A DNA stretch of 64,000 bases, taken from the NCBI RefSeq assembly GCF_947179165.1, contig NC_077245.1:19567740-19631739 (forward strand), given 5' to 3'. Source of the stretch: Solanum dulcamara. Lineage: Eukaryota > Streptophyta > Magnoliopsida > Solanales > Solanaceae. Made by a program: the position numbers and the translations under genes. A model generated the notes under the pieces. The model made no database searches and was not told the DNA's origin. It was given only the letters and a program-made list of their open reading frames with translations. Positions 33,901 through 45,487 of this stretch are shown one piece after another. How positions within the stretch are numbered: the stretch's first letter is position 1; each line of letters starts with the position of its first letter.

Positions 33901-35530
33901 GACTTTTGGAGTTGACATCCCTAACCCTCACAATGTGGTAAATACATCCCTTAGAAATCATTTTGCGGGCCTTAAGATAAGAAATAAACTGACCCTTCAC
34001 CACCGAATCATAACCCTGCCATTCAATAACAGGCTCATTTGGAAATTGAAATTTGACTCGACGATTCCTACAATCTATGGAAGCATAAGATGCATGTAAC
34101 CAATCCATCCCAAGAATGACATCGAAATCTATCATGTCAAGCTCAATGAGATCACAAGGAATAACTTTATGCAAGATAGACACAAGGCAACCCCTATAGA
34201 CCTTTCTAGCAATAACTGACTCACCAACGGGGGTAGACACCAAATAGGGCTCTAATAACATTTCAGGTAAAACATCAAATCTATTAGCAAGGAATAGAGT
34301 AACAAAAGATAAATTTATACTCGGATCTAATAGTCCATACACATCAAAAGAAAAGACCCTTAACATACCGGTAATGACATTGGGTGCATCCTCAACCTCT
34401 TGTCTCTCATGCAAGGCGTAAAAGCGGTTGGTGCGTTGGACACTTCCTTGGACTTGTTGACCATGAGCAATTTGGCCTTGAGTCCTACCACCACCATCTC
34501 TACAATCCTTAGCATGGTGGCCCAGCTTGCCACACTTAAAGCATGCATTGGAGCCAGCTAAGCATTCCCCTTTGTGAGTCCTTCCACACTTCTTGCAAGC
34601 AGGGAAAGTTTGAGTAGCAACATTCTCTCTTGGAATCATTGGTTTACCACTCTTGTCCTTGTTGAACCTTGGAGGAGGAGTATTGGTGGAACCTTGTCCC
34701 ACAAATCTTTGCCCACCTTGGCCTTTTCCATTGTTACCATGATCGGACCTTTGAGGGTTAAACCCTCCACCATCCACTCTAGCTTTTTTGAACCCCCTTG
34801 ATCTCTCTCTAAGCTTCTCTTCTTCGATTTGTTCTGCGTAAGTCATTAACCGAGAGATGTCCATCTCCTTGACCAATATGGCTGTTTTGCACTCCTTGGA
34901 CACTAAGCTTGAGACACCAGAAATAAATTTGCTCATCCTAGCTCTTGGGTCGGAGACCATGAAGGGAGCATACTTTGACAACTTAGTGAATTTGAGAGCA
35001 TACTCCCTCACGCTCATACTTCCTTGACGAAGGTTGATGAACTCTTGGATTTTAGCCTCCTTTAGCTCCAATGGGAAGAAGAGGTCTAGAAAGGCACCTT
35101 TGAACTCTTCCTATCCTATCGACCCTATTTCTTCATCCCTCTTAACAATCCATTGTTCGTACCACACTCGAGCCACACCTTTGAGTTGATAGGCCACTAG
35201 CTCAGCCTTTTCATTTGGTGGCACACCCATGATAGCCACAATCCGGTACACCTCATTAATGAACTCCATAGGGTCCTCATCTAGTTTAGAACCATCGAAC
35301 TCGGGCGGATTCATCCTTTGGAAATCCCGAATCCTAGAGGCTGGATTTTGCATTTGGGGAGGTGGAACACCTAGATTCCCTTGGTTAGCTATGACTTGGG
35401 CTAACAAAGTAATAACACTACGAAACTCGGCATGGGTTACCCCATTCTCATGATGTTGGGCATTAGGAATCGGAGGTGTTTGGTCCTCATCGTCAACCCT
35501 TGCTCTTCGAGGTGGTCTTCCATGAGTCAT
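30968..35530 (-). pseudogene. Gag-Pol polyprotein, Tekay copy 2, one nonsense codon
   Basis: Same length and domain order as copy 1. Reading from ATG 35530, codon 140 is TAG (35111-35113) where copy 1 has TGG (Trp) inside Gag. Downstream the frame is open for 1367 residues from the Met at 35071 to the stop at 30968, covering the rest of Gag, the CCHC knuckle, protease (DPS, in DPSINLS), RT (FIDD), RNase H, integrase with a full HHCC zinc motif and D,D-35-E, and the chromodomain-like tail. RT keeps KYPLPRIDD and LTNAS where copy 1 has KYQLPRIDD and LTKTP. Pol enzymes are thus intact in sequence, but a product starting at the normal ATG would stop in Gag. Confidence 0.93.
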
Positions 35531-35745
35531 TATCTAGAGAACACAAAATAGGTCATTAGTTAAAGGAAAGCTTAGTACACTCTAAGGCACGACATGAATT
35601 TGAAAGAAGTGAAAATTTTCCTAAACACCTCATAGTCTCTTATTCATAATTGTGGTGCGCTTCACAACCATGAACAAGAACCTATTCGACATGGTATGTT
35701 GGACTTCCAAGGATCATTCAAAACCTCGGGCTATGATACCAAGTT
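35531..35745 (-). promoter_or_regulatory. Leader and primer site, internal copy 2
   Basis: Same leader as copy 1. The primer site at 35741-35730 reads TGGTATCATAGC on the minus strand, one mismatch from the perfect site of copy 1. Confidence 0.8.
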
Positions 35746-38067
35746 TGTCACGACCCAAGCCTAGGGCCTAGATGTGACATAGCGAATGAGGAACCCAAAA
35801 GTACCCCAATCAAGCCTCTTAGCATTCTTTTAACCTTTCATAGGTAATGATGATAAATAAAGAAGCGGAAATCATAATAGTAAATCTTCAACTTATATAT
35901 GTCCAACAATACCTCTAAATATTAGATTTAATGGGGCTAAGACAAGTCCCTAGCTCACCCTCAATCATAATAGAAGAAATGCCATAGTAAAATATCTTAA
36001 CATATCATAAGCTAGAAAGATAAAGGAGTATTGTTCCCGGAACATGGGAACTCACCAAAAGTAGTTTTCAATGGAATATCAACTAGCCACGTGGAGGAGA
36101 ACGAGGAGAAGCACTGATCCCTACATGGTGATATCATGTAGGCAAAAGAGTATGCGTTAGTACTTTGAATGTACTAAGTATGTAAGGATGCATGAACATT
36201 GAGGAAACATTAAAAGTTTATGTAATATGGAACACAATTTAATGTATGCATAATAAATCATATATATATCCTTTAAAACATTCATTTTGTGGGAAATTAA
36301 CCATAACCGACATTTAAGACCATGTGAGCTATTACATAGAATCCAACATAACCCCCTACGTTGGCCGGGAAGACTACTTGCCAGGTAGAACTCCGTCAAC
36401 TTCATTCATTTCTTTAACTTTAACTTTAAGGGCTTTCATGGATCCATTAGCCTAAGCCTACAAGGGCTCCTATGTTGGCACATAGTTAATGAGACAAGGG
36501 GTTGCTACTAGGATTCCCTTATCGAATCTCACCTCAATGCCTCATTTGGTGCTAAGTCAATCCCACAGAATAGTTTAATACTTCAAAATATTCACAGCAT
36601 ATAACTTGAGAATTCAAACATCATATTCGGTAGAATAGCTCATTAAAACATTTGATAATTCAAATATGCAAGAATTGTCCTTATTGCATAAAGAATCCAT
36701 GATTCATATCATTTCATCATTCTTTCATTTCATAAGACTCCCTTTTTTATCATAGATATTGCTTTCATAAATATTTATTTGGAGTCAAAGCTTTCAAGTC
36801 AAACTTTATTAAAAACATAGTAAAACTAGGTGGGTTCAAATCACTTCAACTTGTAAATATGTATGTAAATAAATATACACAAATACTTTGAAATCCATTA
36901 ATTAAAAATCATGCTTTAAACAACCCACCATGAATTTCAAGAACCTTTAAATAGATAAATAAAAGAATTACTTGTAAACCATCAATTCATACATATGAAA
37001 TTATGTTGCATCAAAATAGAGCAATAATCATTAGTTTAACCATGATTCATACTATTAAGTAAAGTTAAAAATTAACATAAGAAAATATTACTTAAAATCA
37101 AGAGACTTAATTGAAAGATTTTTGTACTACATGGGTGGAAGAACTCATGGATTAACACCCACATGACTTATAATAAAGCATAAAGAAAATAAACATAATT
37201 TATCATATAATCAAAATAATTTAGGCATGAGAGTGGAAGGAATACTCTCATTGAAATCTTACATACTTGGAGATCGAAGATTTAGTTGGTACCGAAAGAC
37301 TTAATGAACACTCTTGAGTCCTAGCTTCTCTCCTCGTCGGAACGTTTTGTGTACTACTCAGAGTATATGAATCACCGGAATAGTATTTATTCACTACTAA
37401 GAACTAAAACTATATTTGAGAATGTGTAAAGAAGTGTATAGAGAGAAGATTTGCTTGAGAAAGCTTGATGAATAAAATGAGGAAATAAGGTGGATATTTA
37501 TAGGTGGGAAAGAGGACCTAACAATAAATAAAATAATTATAAAGAAAAATCTAAAAATTTAGTGGAATATATTGATGTCATGGATGATGTTAAATGGAGG
37601 ACAATTTATGTCATGAGTGATGTCAAATGTATCTAGATCTTTCTATGGTAGGTGAAATGAGTTATCTTTGACAGAATACTCTTTTTGGGAGCTGCGTTTG
37701 AATAAGATAAATTCCTTATTAGGATTTGGTGTCTCATAAGAATTATAGATATGGAAGTCTAGTTTCATATAGTTCAAGAATCAACCAATTTGGATAAACT
37801 TACAGTGAGATATGATTTTTCTTCTATAAACACTCATTTCCGTTACAGCATCCTATCTTACAAAAATTAATTTATTTGACCTACTTAACCTCCGAATCTT
37901 AAAATATGGTCTTCATAAAGTTGTAGGTAATGATCTTATGGTTACTCAGAAATTTGAACCACTCAATTTGGATATTCTTATGAAAAGTTATGCCCAAAAT
38001 ACAAAATTTGTATCATGTTTAGGCGAAAATTGAAACATCGTATACAACGCTTTTAGGGGATGTTACA
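35746..38067 (-). mobile_element. LTR3 of the Tekay array (5' terminal LTR)
   Basis: Same termini as LTR1. It has private changes clustered toward its higher-coordinate end, for example GTGTCTCAT (one base lost) near 37733 and CATCGTATACAACGC near 38037. Confidence 0.95.
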
Positions 38068-38072
38068 ATACT
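38068..38072. repeat. Target-site duplication ATACT, right copy
   Basis: Matches 21130-21134 exactly. Confidence 0.9.
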
Positions 38073-41000
38073 CAAGGCATTTAACACCACATTGGCCTTC
38101 CCCGAGTGATACAAGATATTCATGTCATAGTCCTTCAATAGCTCAAGCAATCTAAGTTGTCTCAAGTTGATATCTCTCTAACTGAATATATACTAAAGGC
38201 TCTTATGATGAGTGAAGTTCTTACAATACACACCATACAAGTAATAACGCCATAGCTTGAACAAAAATATCCCCACCACTAACTCAAAATCATGAGCAGT
38301 ATAGTTCTTCTCTTGAGCCTTCAACTGTCTAGAAGCATTGGCAATTACTTTCTTTTATTGCATCAAAACACCACTTAAGACAACTCCTGAATCATCACAA
38401 TACACGATAAAAACTATACCCTTATCGAGTAGTGTTAAAGTAGGGGTTGAATTCAACAAAGTCTTGAGCTTTTAAAAGCTCACCTCAAACTTATCGAACC
38501 AATGGAAATCCGCACTCTTTTGGGTCAATCTAGTCAAAAGGGCCTTAATAAAAGAGAAACCCTGCACAAACCTCTTGTAATGACCGGCTAACCCTATAAA
38601 ACTATTAATCTCAGTAGGAGAAGTAGGCCTCGTCCAACCTCTAACAGCCTCAATCTTAGCTAAATCCACCCTAATACTCTTCTTAGACATCATGTGTCCT
38701 AATAATGCCATTGAATCAAGCCAAAACTTGCACTCTAAGAGTTTTGCATACAACTTCTCCTTCCTCAATCTTTGAACACTATCTTCAGTGGCGAACATGA
38801 TCCTCCTCAGTCTTGGAATACACCATGATGTCACCAATGAATACAATAACAAAAGAGTCCAAGTACTGATAGAAAACATCATTCATCAACTCTATGAAAG
38901 TTGCAGGGGCGTTAGTTAACCCAAAGGATATCACCAAAAACTCATAGTGGCCATACCTAGTCTGAAAGGTTCTCTTAGGGACATTAGATGCCCTAATCTA
39001 CAATTGATGATAACTAAGCCTCAAGTCTATCTTAGAAAACAACGCCGCTCCCTTTAGCTGATTAAATAAATCATCAATGCACGGGAAATGATATTTGTTC
39101 TTAAACGTCACCTTGTTCAACTGTCCATAGTCGATACACATCCTCATAGACCCATCATTCTTCTTCACAAATAATATTGATGCACCCCAAGGTGACACAT
39201 TAGGGTGAACAAACCCCTTGCTCAACAAATCGCGTAACTGATCCTTCAACTCTACCAGAGCCTTATAATACGGAGGAATAGAAATGGGCTTAGTGCCAGG
39301 ATCCAAATCAATGGCAAAATCAATGTCTCTATTCGAAGGAACTTCTTAAAGGTCATTAGGGAATACATCTGCAAACTCCTGAACTACAAGAATAGACTCC
39401 ATGGAAGGTGGCTCAACACTAGTATCCCGAATGAGAACTAAATTTAGACAAGCACCCTTTATCAATCGATCTCTAAGCACAGATGAAGGAAATAACCTTA
39501 CTAGGGTAAGAGTGACTAGTACCCTTCCAGTCAATCCCTTGAATACTCGGCATTGATAAATTCACAATCTTAGCATAAAAATCAAGAATAACGTGATAAG
39601 GAGAGAGACAATCTATACCCAAAATGACATCAAAATCTACCATTCCTAGTATAATCATGTCCACCCAAGTGTCGTACTCTACCAAAGAAATAAGACAGAA
39701 CTGATACACTCGGTCCACCACTAAAGGATCACCCACGAGTATAGAAATATGAATAGGCACATATATACAATCATATATAAAATCAAATCCAGAAGCAAGG
39801 TAGGTAGACACATAGGAGAATATAGATCTTAGATCAAACAACACAGACGCAGATTAATGGTAGACTTGGATGATACCTGTAATAACCAGATCAGAAGCCT
39901 CAGCTTCGGGTCTCTTCGAGAAAGTATAACACTTGTCCTCTCTACCACCATAAGCCTGAACGGCACCTTTACTTCCTCCCTACTAAACTATAACAATACT
40001 AGCACCCTACCAAGAGTATCACCACCCCTACCTGTCTGAGCTCTACCCCTACCTCTAATTGAAAGTGTTAGTCCTTTAGCTAGGACTAAAAAACTAGGAT
40101 GGGGTCCTCATTGGACATGAGCAAGACACCACCAAATGAGATAATCTGAGTCTCCACAACCATAACAATATTTGTGAGCCGAAACCTGATGTGATAATTC
40201 GGAGGAACCGTATAACCACCCCCCGCCCATCGATCTCTAATATGAACCCTGTGATCTCTGTCCCAAACTATAAAGACCATGAGATGACTGGACACCCTCA
40301 GATGCCTAAATGGTTTCATGAACTAGCATATGGCCCTGAGAGAAACAACCTCGCTTGAAGAATCCTCTACCTCTAGAAAATTAACCCGAAGTGAGTGCCC
40401 TCTTAGGGTCCCCCAAACTCCTATCTCTCCATCAACTCCACCTCCTTGGCAGCACCTATAATAGAATAAAAGAAAGCCCCCTCACTGGAGGATCTGAGTA
40501 CAACCATATAAATTAAATAGGATAACCCTGTTATAAATCTGCGGGTCTTCTCTACCTCATCAGGTATAATTGCAAAAGCATGTTTGGAAAACTAATAGAA
40601 TTGAGTCTCATACTCAGCAACAAAAAGCCTATCCTGTCGTAGGATCTCTAGCCTAAACCTGCTCTTTTCTCTCACATTCTAAGGGACAAAATGGTCGTAG
40701 AAGGAACTAGTAAAACAAATACCAGGTCATTGATAGATATTTGATTAATAGGGATTCTGAGTACACTATCCATCGCTCCCTAGCCGGCCCATGCAACCAG
40801 AACGAGGCATAATGAACACTGTGAGACTCAGCTAGACCCATCATCTTAAGTAACTCTCAACAAGTAATCAGGAACTCGGGTGCATCCTTTGTCTTCCCAT
40901 CCTAAAACAGAGGCGGGTCCATCTTTCTAAATTTCTCGTACCAACGTTTCTCATCCTCAAACAATACCAATAAAGGTGAACCCTAAACATCAACTCTCAA

Positions 41001-41409
41001 TAAACTAGCACTATCAGTTTTAGGACCATCGATGGCTATCCCATCTACCCTAAACAATTTGAGCTTGATGCTACTCTGGGGTCAGGGCCTCTACTCTTGT
41101 TTGAGAACCCTCTAGTGTTCCTGTCGCACCTCCACTCTGAGTGAAACCCTCAAGTACACCAAATACCCTCAACAAATTTTCCTCAAGTAACGGTACAACA
41201 ATATACTCTAGAGGAACCTAGTCCTCTCTAACATCAATCTCTAGCTCAGGAGAGGTACCTCTACCACGACCTCTCATTGTTGCTATACCATAAGCATGGC
41301 CTCCCCCTTTCACATGGCCTCTACCTTTACCCCTAGCTAGGGTCTCAATAAAATGCTCGGGGAATGCCTCGCATCCCCTACTAGTAGCACTAGCTTGCGT
41401 CCTAGCCAT
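38073..41409 (-). pseudogene. gag, protease, RT and RNase H remnant of family C
   Basis: Minus-strand order from 41409: Gag N-terminus MARTQASATSRG followed by a Gly/Arg-rich stretch (to 41218); eroded Gag with a CYGCG-type knuckle remnant near 40150; protease 39844-39473 with FDLRSIFSYVS where family D has FDPGSTFSYVS, plus VDFDVILGIDCLSPYH; RT 39306-38998 ([46 protein letters not shown]); RT end 38882-38472 (KLYAKLLECKFWLDS, RRFV-like GLAGHYKRFVQGF); RNase H 38460-38073 (FIVYCDDSG, ASRQLKAQEKNYTAHD, YHSGKANVV). The RNase H C-terminus is split by the Tekay array. Multiple stops and frameshifts; old copy. Confidence 0.85.
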
Positions 41410-41596
41410 CTGTCAAGACGAACATGCTACAACTCAACACTAGCGAAAGTAACCACGCACAATAAGAATGAATAAATAAAAAGAAAGTTTCCTAACAGTC
41501 TTCATAGACTCTCAAAGATAAGTAATAGACGTTAGTGCATCGATCCTAGAGACTCTACTAAACTTGGCTTGTGCTTAAGTGAGATCTATGAACCTG

Positions 41597-41608
41597 GCTC
41601 TGAAACCA
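41597..41608 (-). promoter_or_regulatory. Primer binding site of family C, one mismatch
   Basis: Minus-strand TGGTTTCAGAGC, three bases from the LTR start at 41612. It differs once from the iMet complement. Confidence 0.7.
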
Positions 41609-41611
41609 TTT

Positions 41612-43377
41612 TGTCACCACCCAAAAATTGGGTGTCATGTCACTTTCCTTATCATACCAAAACAAGTTCGCCTAAAACCCTACAAAAATAGGAAATGCAG
41701 AAGTAAAACAAAAATAACGACTAAAATAAATTTAAGACAAGTATCACATAAGATTTCCCATCGACATAATCATCAAACAGATATCATCATAGTGTTTTGG
41801 AACCAATGCAAATGGGCATGTCCACACAAATAATGAGAAGAGGACAAATTCCATATTAGCACACAATTTATATCAATGCAATCATGATATATTACCAATA
41901 AAGATTCAAATCATCCACAACACATAAAACATCAACATATCATCAAATTGCCTTTTTATTACCCTTTTCATCATTAGAGTCATTCAATATGAACATATGA
42001 CCAACAATATCAAAACCCTTCTCCATATCCCATTACTCACCAACACACACTATGAGGAATTCAAGATTCTATATACTTAACAAAGAGTCAAAAAATCCAT
42101 TTGTCTCAAGAAAGTAACTGTAGCACTTTGGTACTTGAGCTTTTCCTCTCCGATGGATCTCCAAATCAATACAATCTATTCAAATATGGAATCACAATAA
42201 GAATACAAGAATAACGACATCCAAATTATCAATTTTTCAAAAATTCATGTTCTTAAGAAAACCCAAAAATTTTAGATTTGAAATCGTAATTTTTGATGTT
42301 AAAATCATGAAATCATAAGTGGGTAATAAAGATTTAAGGTCAAAATTACTTACTTAACAAAAAACTTTGAAAATTGCGTCTATCGAGCTCTTAAACTCAA
42401 ATATGATGAAAATGGGTTGAAACCCCGACTTTGGAAATTTTCATTAAGCTACCAACAAATTCTCTCCACAAACGCGGGCACCATTCCAGGAATATGAAGG
42501 TTGGACCCTAGGACTCTTTGCGAATGCGGACATGACTTTGTGAATGCAAAGGTCACTAACCCGACCCTTCGTGAACATGACTAGGATTCCGTGAACACTA
42601 GGGTTAGCTCCCTCAACCCTCCATAAACACGACCAAGGCTCATGAACGCAAGGGTTGATCAACTTTACCCTCTGCGAATACAGCCAAGGCACCGCGATCA
42701 CAGAGAAGGAAACAAGATAGCATGTACAACAGATCATCAAGGCTAAAAAATAATCACTGAAAGGACCCTCGAGATTCGCTTGGAATCCCGAGCACATAAA
42801 CCAGATATGCTATCCTACTAAATTTGATATTTCAGACTCGATGAAATTATCGTAATATGGATTCAAGGTCTACTTGACCCAAAACCCATTTTAGTCGCAA
42901 TAAACTAACTTAACACTCAAAAAACAAAATTACCACTGAAACCTTTGAAAATTCAACCAAGACCTCTCCTAGGCTAAAATCATCTCTCGAATCCCACAAA
43001 ATTGTCGGAAATTCAATCCTAGCAATGTTGACAAAAGTGAACTTTTTGCTTAATTTTCCTTAAACTTCCTTCTCACGGACTCAATTCCACGCTAAGACTC
43101 CAAAATTAAAAACGACAACACTTCTAGACCAAATTTTGCCATTCGAAACTAATGGAACTGACGGAATTTCATTCTGAGACTCAGCTCCAGTTCCTACCAA
43201 AATAATTTTTGAACAACTTAAAGCCTCCAAACTCAAAAACTTCCAAAAAATCAGAATTTTTCTGTAAAACTTCAAAACCAACCTCACAAACTGATCAAAC
43301 ATAACTAGAGGCAACTATTGAGAGGGATAAAATGATAATTTTTTGAAAATTTCCAAAATGACCTTCAGGGTCATTAC
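41612..43377 (-). mobile_element. 5' LTR of family C, internally deleted
   Basis: Minus-strand ends are TGTAATGACCCTGAAGG and GGTGGTGACA. It is colinear with 17217-19529 but shorter (1766 versus 2313 bases). Near 41750, sequence matching about 17345 jumps to sequence matching about 17785, removing most of the difference. The 117-residue ORF at 42797-42444 comes from the GCGAANGCG-type repeats and is not a gene. Confidence 0.8.
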
Positions 43378-44369
43378 AGTAGATATTTGTTATACAGGAA
43401 TTACTTATTTAGGTATTAGTTATATAGAGATTACAATATATTAGTGAGATAATTCTTATTTTTTAGTTCCAACAATATTTAATGAGCTAATTATTATAAC
43501 AATTAAAAATAAATAACTATCTAAATAACATATTAAAAAATAAATAAATGTCAATAGCTAAAAATAATAAAGTAAATAACAAATAACTAGCAATTAAGTA
43601 ATTTGTATTGAATAAGAGTAAGTCATTAAAAGAGTAAGTCATTAAGAAATTTAAATTAAAGTAAATCACATATAACTAAAAATATAGTAATACATGTAAT
43701 GACATTATTGCAAAGAAACTAAGAAAAGAAAGTAAATAAATTAACAAGAAAACAATTAACAACCAATGCCTTACCGTCAAAAAAAAAATTAACAAGAAAT
43801 TAAGAAAAGAAATTAACAGTAATTTAGCAATTAAGCAATTAACAAGACAAAAAATTGAAAGAAAAATATTCATAGTGCTTTTTTATATGTGTCATCACAC
43901 CCGAATTAAGGCCGTGACAAAATTTAGATAGGAATTTAAAAACATCAGGCTAATTATATAATAAATCAATCATATCGTGCCACATAAATGAAACCATGAA
44001 TTATATTTTCTAATGGACCACAAAAAATAAGGGCATCACAAGGCCAATACGTTGATATGGGGGAGGGGGGTTTAGAGCCACAAGATAAATATAGGGTATT
44101 TTTATACCAAATTTGATAGTTCAGGAGCATTTCAAGTCCTTTTCAATACTAATCTGCTTAAGGAAGTGAAAAAGATTTGGTCTATAGATGGAACATCAAG
44201 TTGAAATTGAGATTTGAATAATGTTTGCAACATTTCGAGAGCTAAAAGTATAAAGGAAGATTATATAAATGCATGTTATCTCTTGAGATACATTCTTGAT
44301 ATCAAATTCTTATTATACATGGATTTGGAAATAAAATTACGGCAATGAGAAAGAAACATTAAGATCTTT
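43378..44369. other. AT-rich spacer with minisatellite remnant at its left edge
   Basis: 43378-43440 resumes the TTAGTTATACAGG-like array interrupted at 17217. The rest is very AT-rich with no recognisable gene. The Leu/Phe-rich minus ORF at 43873-43676 is explained by A/T composition. A short homopurine run, GGGGGAGGGGGG, occurs near 44060. Confidence 0.5.
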
Positions 44370-44759
44370 CTACTTAGAACTTTGAGTGGTATTATCTATT
44401 GTGTCGATCACTGAAAATGTCAGTTCTAAATTCAACCGATTGACATAGAAACCAATTAATTCTTTTCCCTCAAATCCTCTTCGTTTAACAACACGTTCCA
44501 TCCAATCTTCATATAATCCGAAAACTCCATCTGTGTCTTTTTTCAACTTGAGGAGATGGTTGAATCCAGTGTCTTGATCCCAAAGAGGAATCATGACCTC
44601 ACCTTCTTTCTCTGCTATCACAGCCACAACAGGATCTAGGTTCTTATAGAGGTATTTCAAATCACTTTCATTAAATCTTACACCTCTAAAATCCTTCGTC
44701 AACCATTTCACCAATGGAAATTCACTTTCTACCTTACTCTTGCCTTTCTTCCAAAACAT
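44370..44759 (-). CDS. Small protein resembling plant B3-like (DUF313-type) domain proteins
   Basis: 129 residues, single exon, ATG at 44759 (MFWKKGKSKV). Residues 57-119 follow the order I know from DUF313-type B3-like plant proteins: a VMIPLWDQ strand, a LKKDTDGVFGLYEDWM segment, the VVKRRGFEGKELIGFYVN block (the family typically has VVKRRGL...GDEIGLYWD), and a final LELTFSVI strand. The B3 fold is a DNA-binding domain in plant transcription factors, but many DUF313 members have no known function. Codon use is free of stops and the protein has ordinary composition, unlike the neighbouring LTR ORFs. No TE domain is present. No strong TATA box is visible just upstream, so it may be a pseudogene or an untranscribed copy. 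Confidence 0.5.
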   Translation of the reverse strand: MFWKKGKSKVESEFPLVKWLTKDFRGVRFNESDLKYLYKNLDPVVAVIAEKEGEVMIPLWDQDTGFNHLLKLKKDTDGVFGLYEDWMERVVKRRGFEGKELIGFYVNRLNLELTFSVIDTIDNTTQSSK

Positions 44760-45487
44760 TTCATATATTTTAGAATTGAAATCTTACACCTTAAAAGTTT
44801 GAAAGGTATAGCCCATACTTGTATGTATGATTTTGATGTTGGGCGGTATAAATAATCCTCTAGTGTATTATTTCGGAGGTAAATATAATCTCTTTAGATA
44901 AACGGTTACTCGTATAAACATTATCTAAATATTCCATTTTCTTTACATATTTATGAAAATATTAAAAACGATTTACTCTTTTTAAATTACTTATAAAGGA
45001 GATTAAATTGAATTAACTGACTTTTTCTTTATTTTGTTTCGAAGAAAAAATAATTTATTGTTTTTTCCTTATAAGTAAATTTACATATTTTGCCCCTTAA
45101 ACTTGTCTTGAAAGTTCAGTCAAACTTAGTTTTATGAAAGACTATTTATCGTTTATTCTCTTCCAAAATGTATATTCGTAACAAATATATTAGGGTGAAG
45201 ACTCTTTGACATGCATGACACATGACTAGTTAAAAAGAAAGTCATTGTTAATTTTGAGTCAGTCGGTGCCAGCTTTGCCAAAGGCTAAAGAATTCTTAAT
45301 CATTTGGGTACTTGGTCCTGAGTCTATTTTGCAAATACTGCATAAACTATTACGAAATGATACATCTTAAAGGTATAAGTTACTTGAACAATCGTCTTTC
45401 CAACATTGGCCAAACTTTGAGATATTCGAGATTCTATCTTATTAAATCCAACACCATAATCGTATCCCTGAAATATATGGGAGAGAT
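44760..45487. other. Intergenic AT-rich sequence upstream of the B3-like ORF
   Basis: No ORF with coding character and no repeat boundaries. It would contain the promoter of the minus-strand gene if that gene is expressed; I could not identify elements with confidence. Confidence 0.4.

Larger units (their letters stand above)
21135..38067 (-). mobile_element. Tekay/Del-type chromovirus tandem array: LTR-internal-LTR-internal-LTR
   Basis: Three near-identical 2.32-kb LTRs (21135-23456, 28440-30762, 35746-38067) alternate with two near-identical 4.98-kb internal regions, all on the minus strand, with one ATACT duplication outside the whole block. It lies in the RNase H region of the family C element. 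The single-ORF Gag-Pol with a chromodomain-like C-terminus, the long LTRs and the iMet primer site fit the Tekay (Del) lineage of chromoviruses. The arrangement is most simply explained by unequal LTR-LTR recombination after one insertion. Confidence 0.93.

Noticed and set aside
17212..43382. A target duplication for the family C element
   Set aside because: Flanking pentamers TGAGG and GTAGA match at only two positions, so no duplication can be claimed.
43676..43873. Leu/Phe-rich minus ORF resembling a membrane protein
   Set aside because: It is the reading of an A-rich, T-poor strand; composition alone explains the hydrophobic residues.
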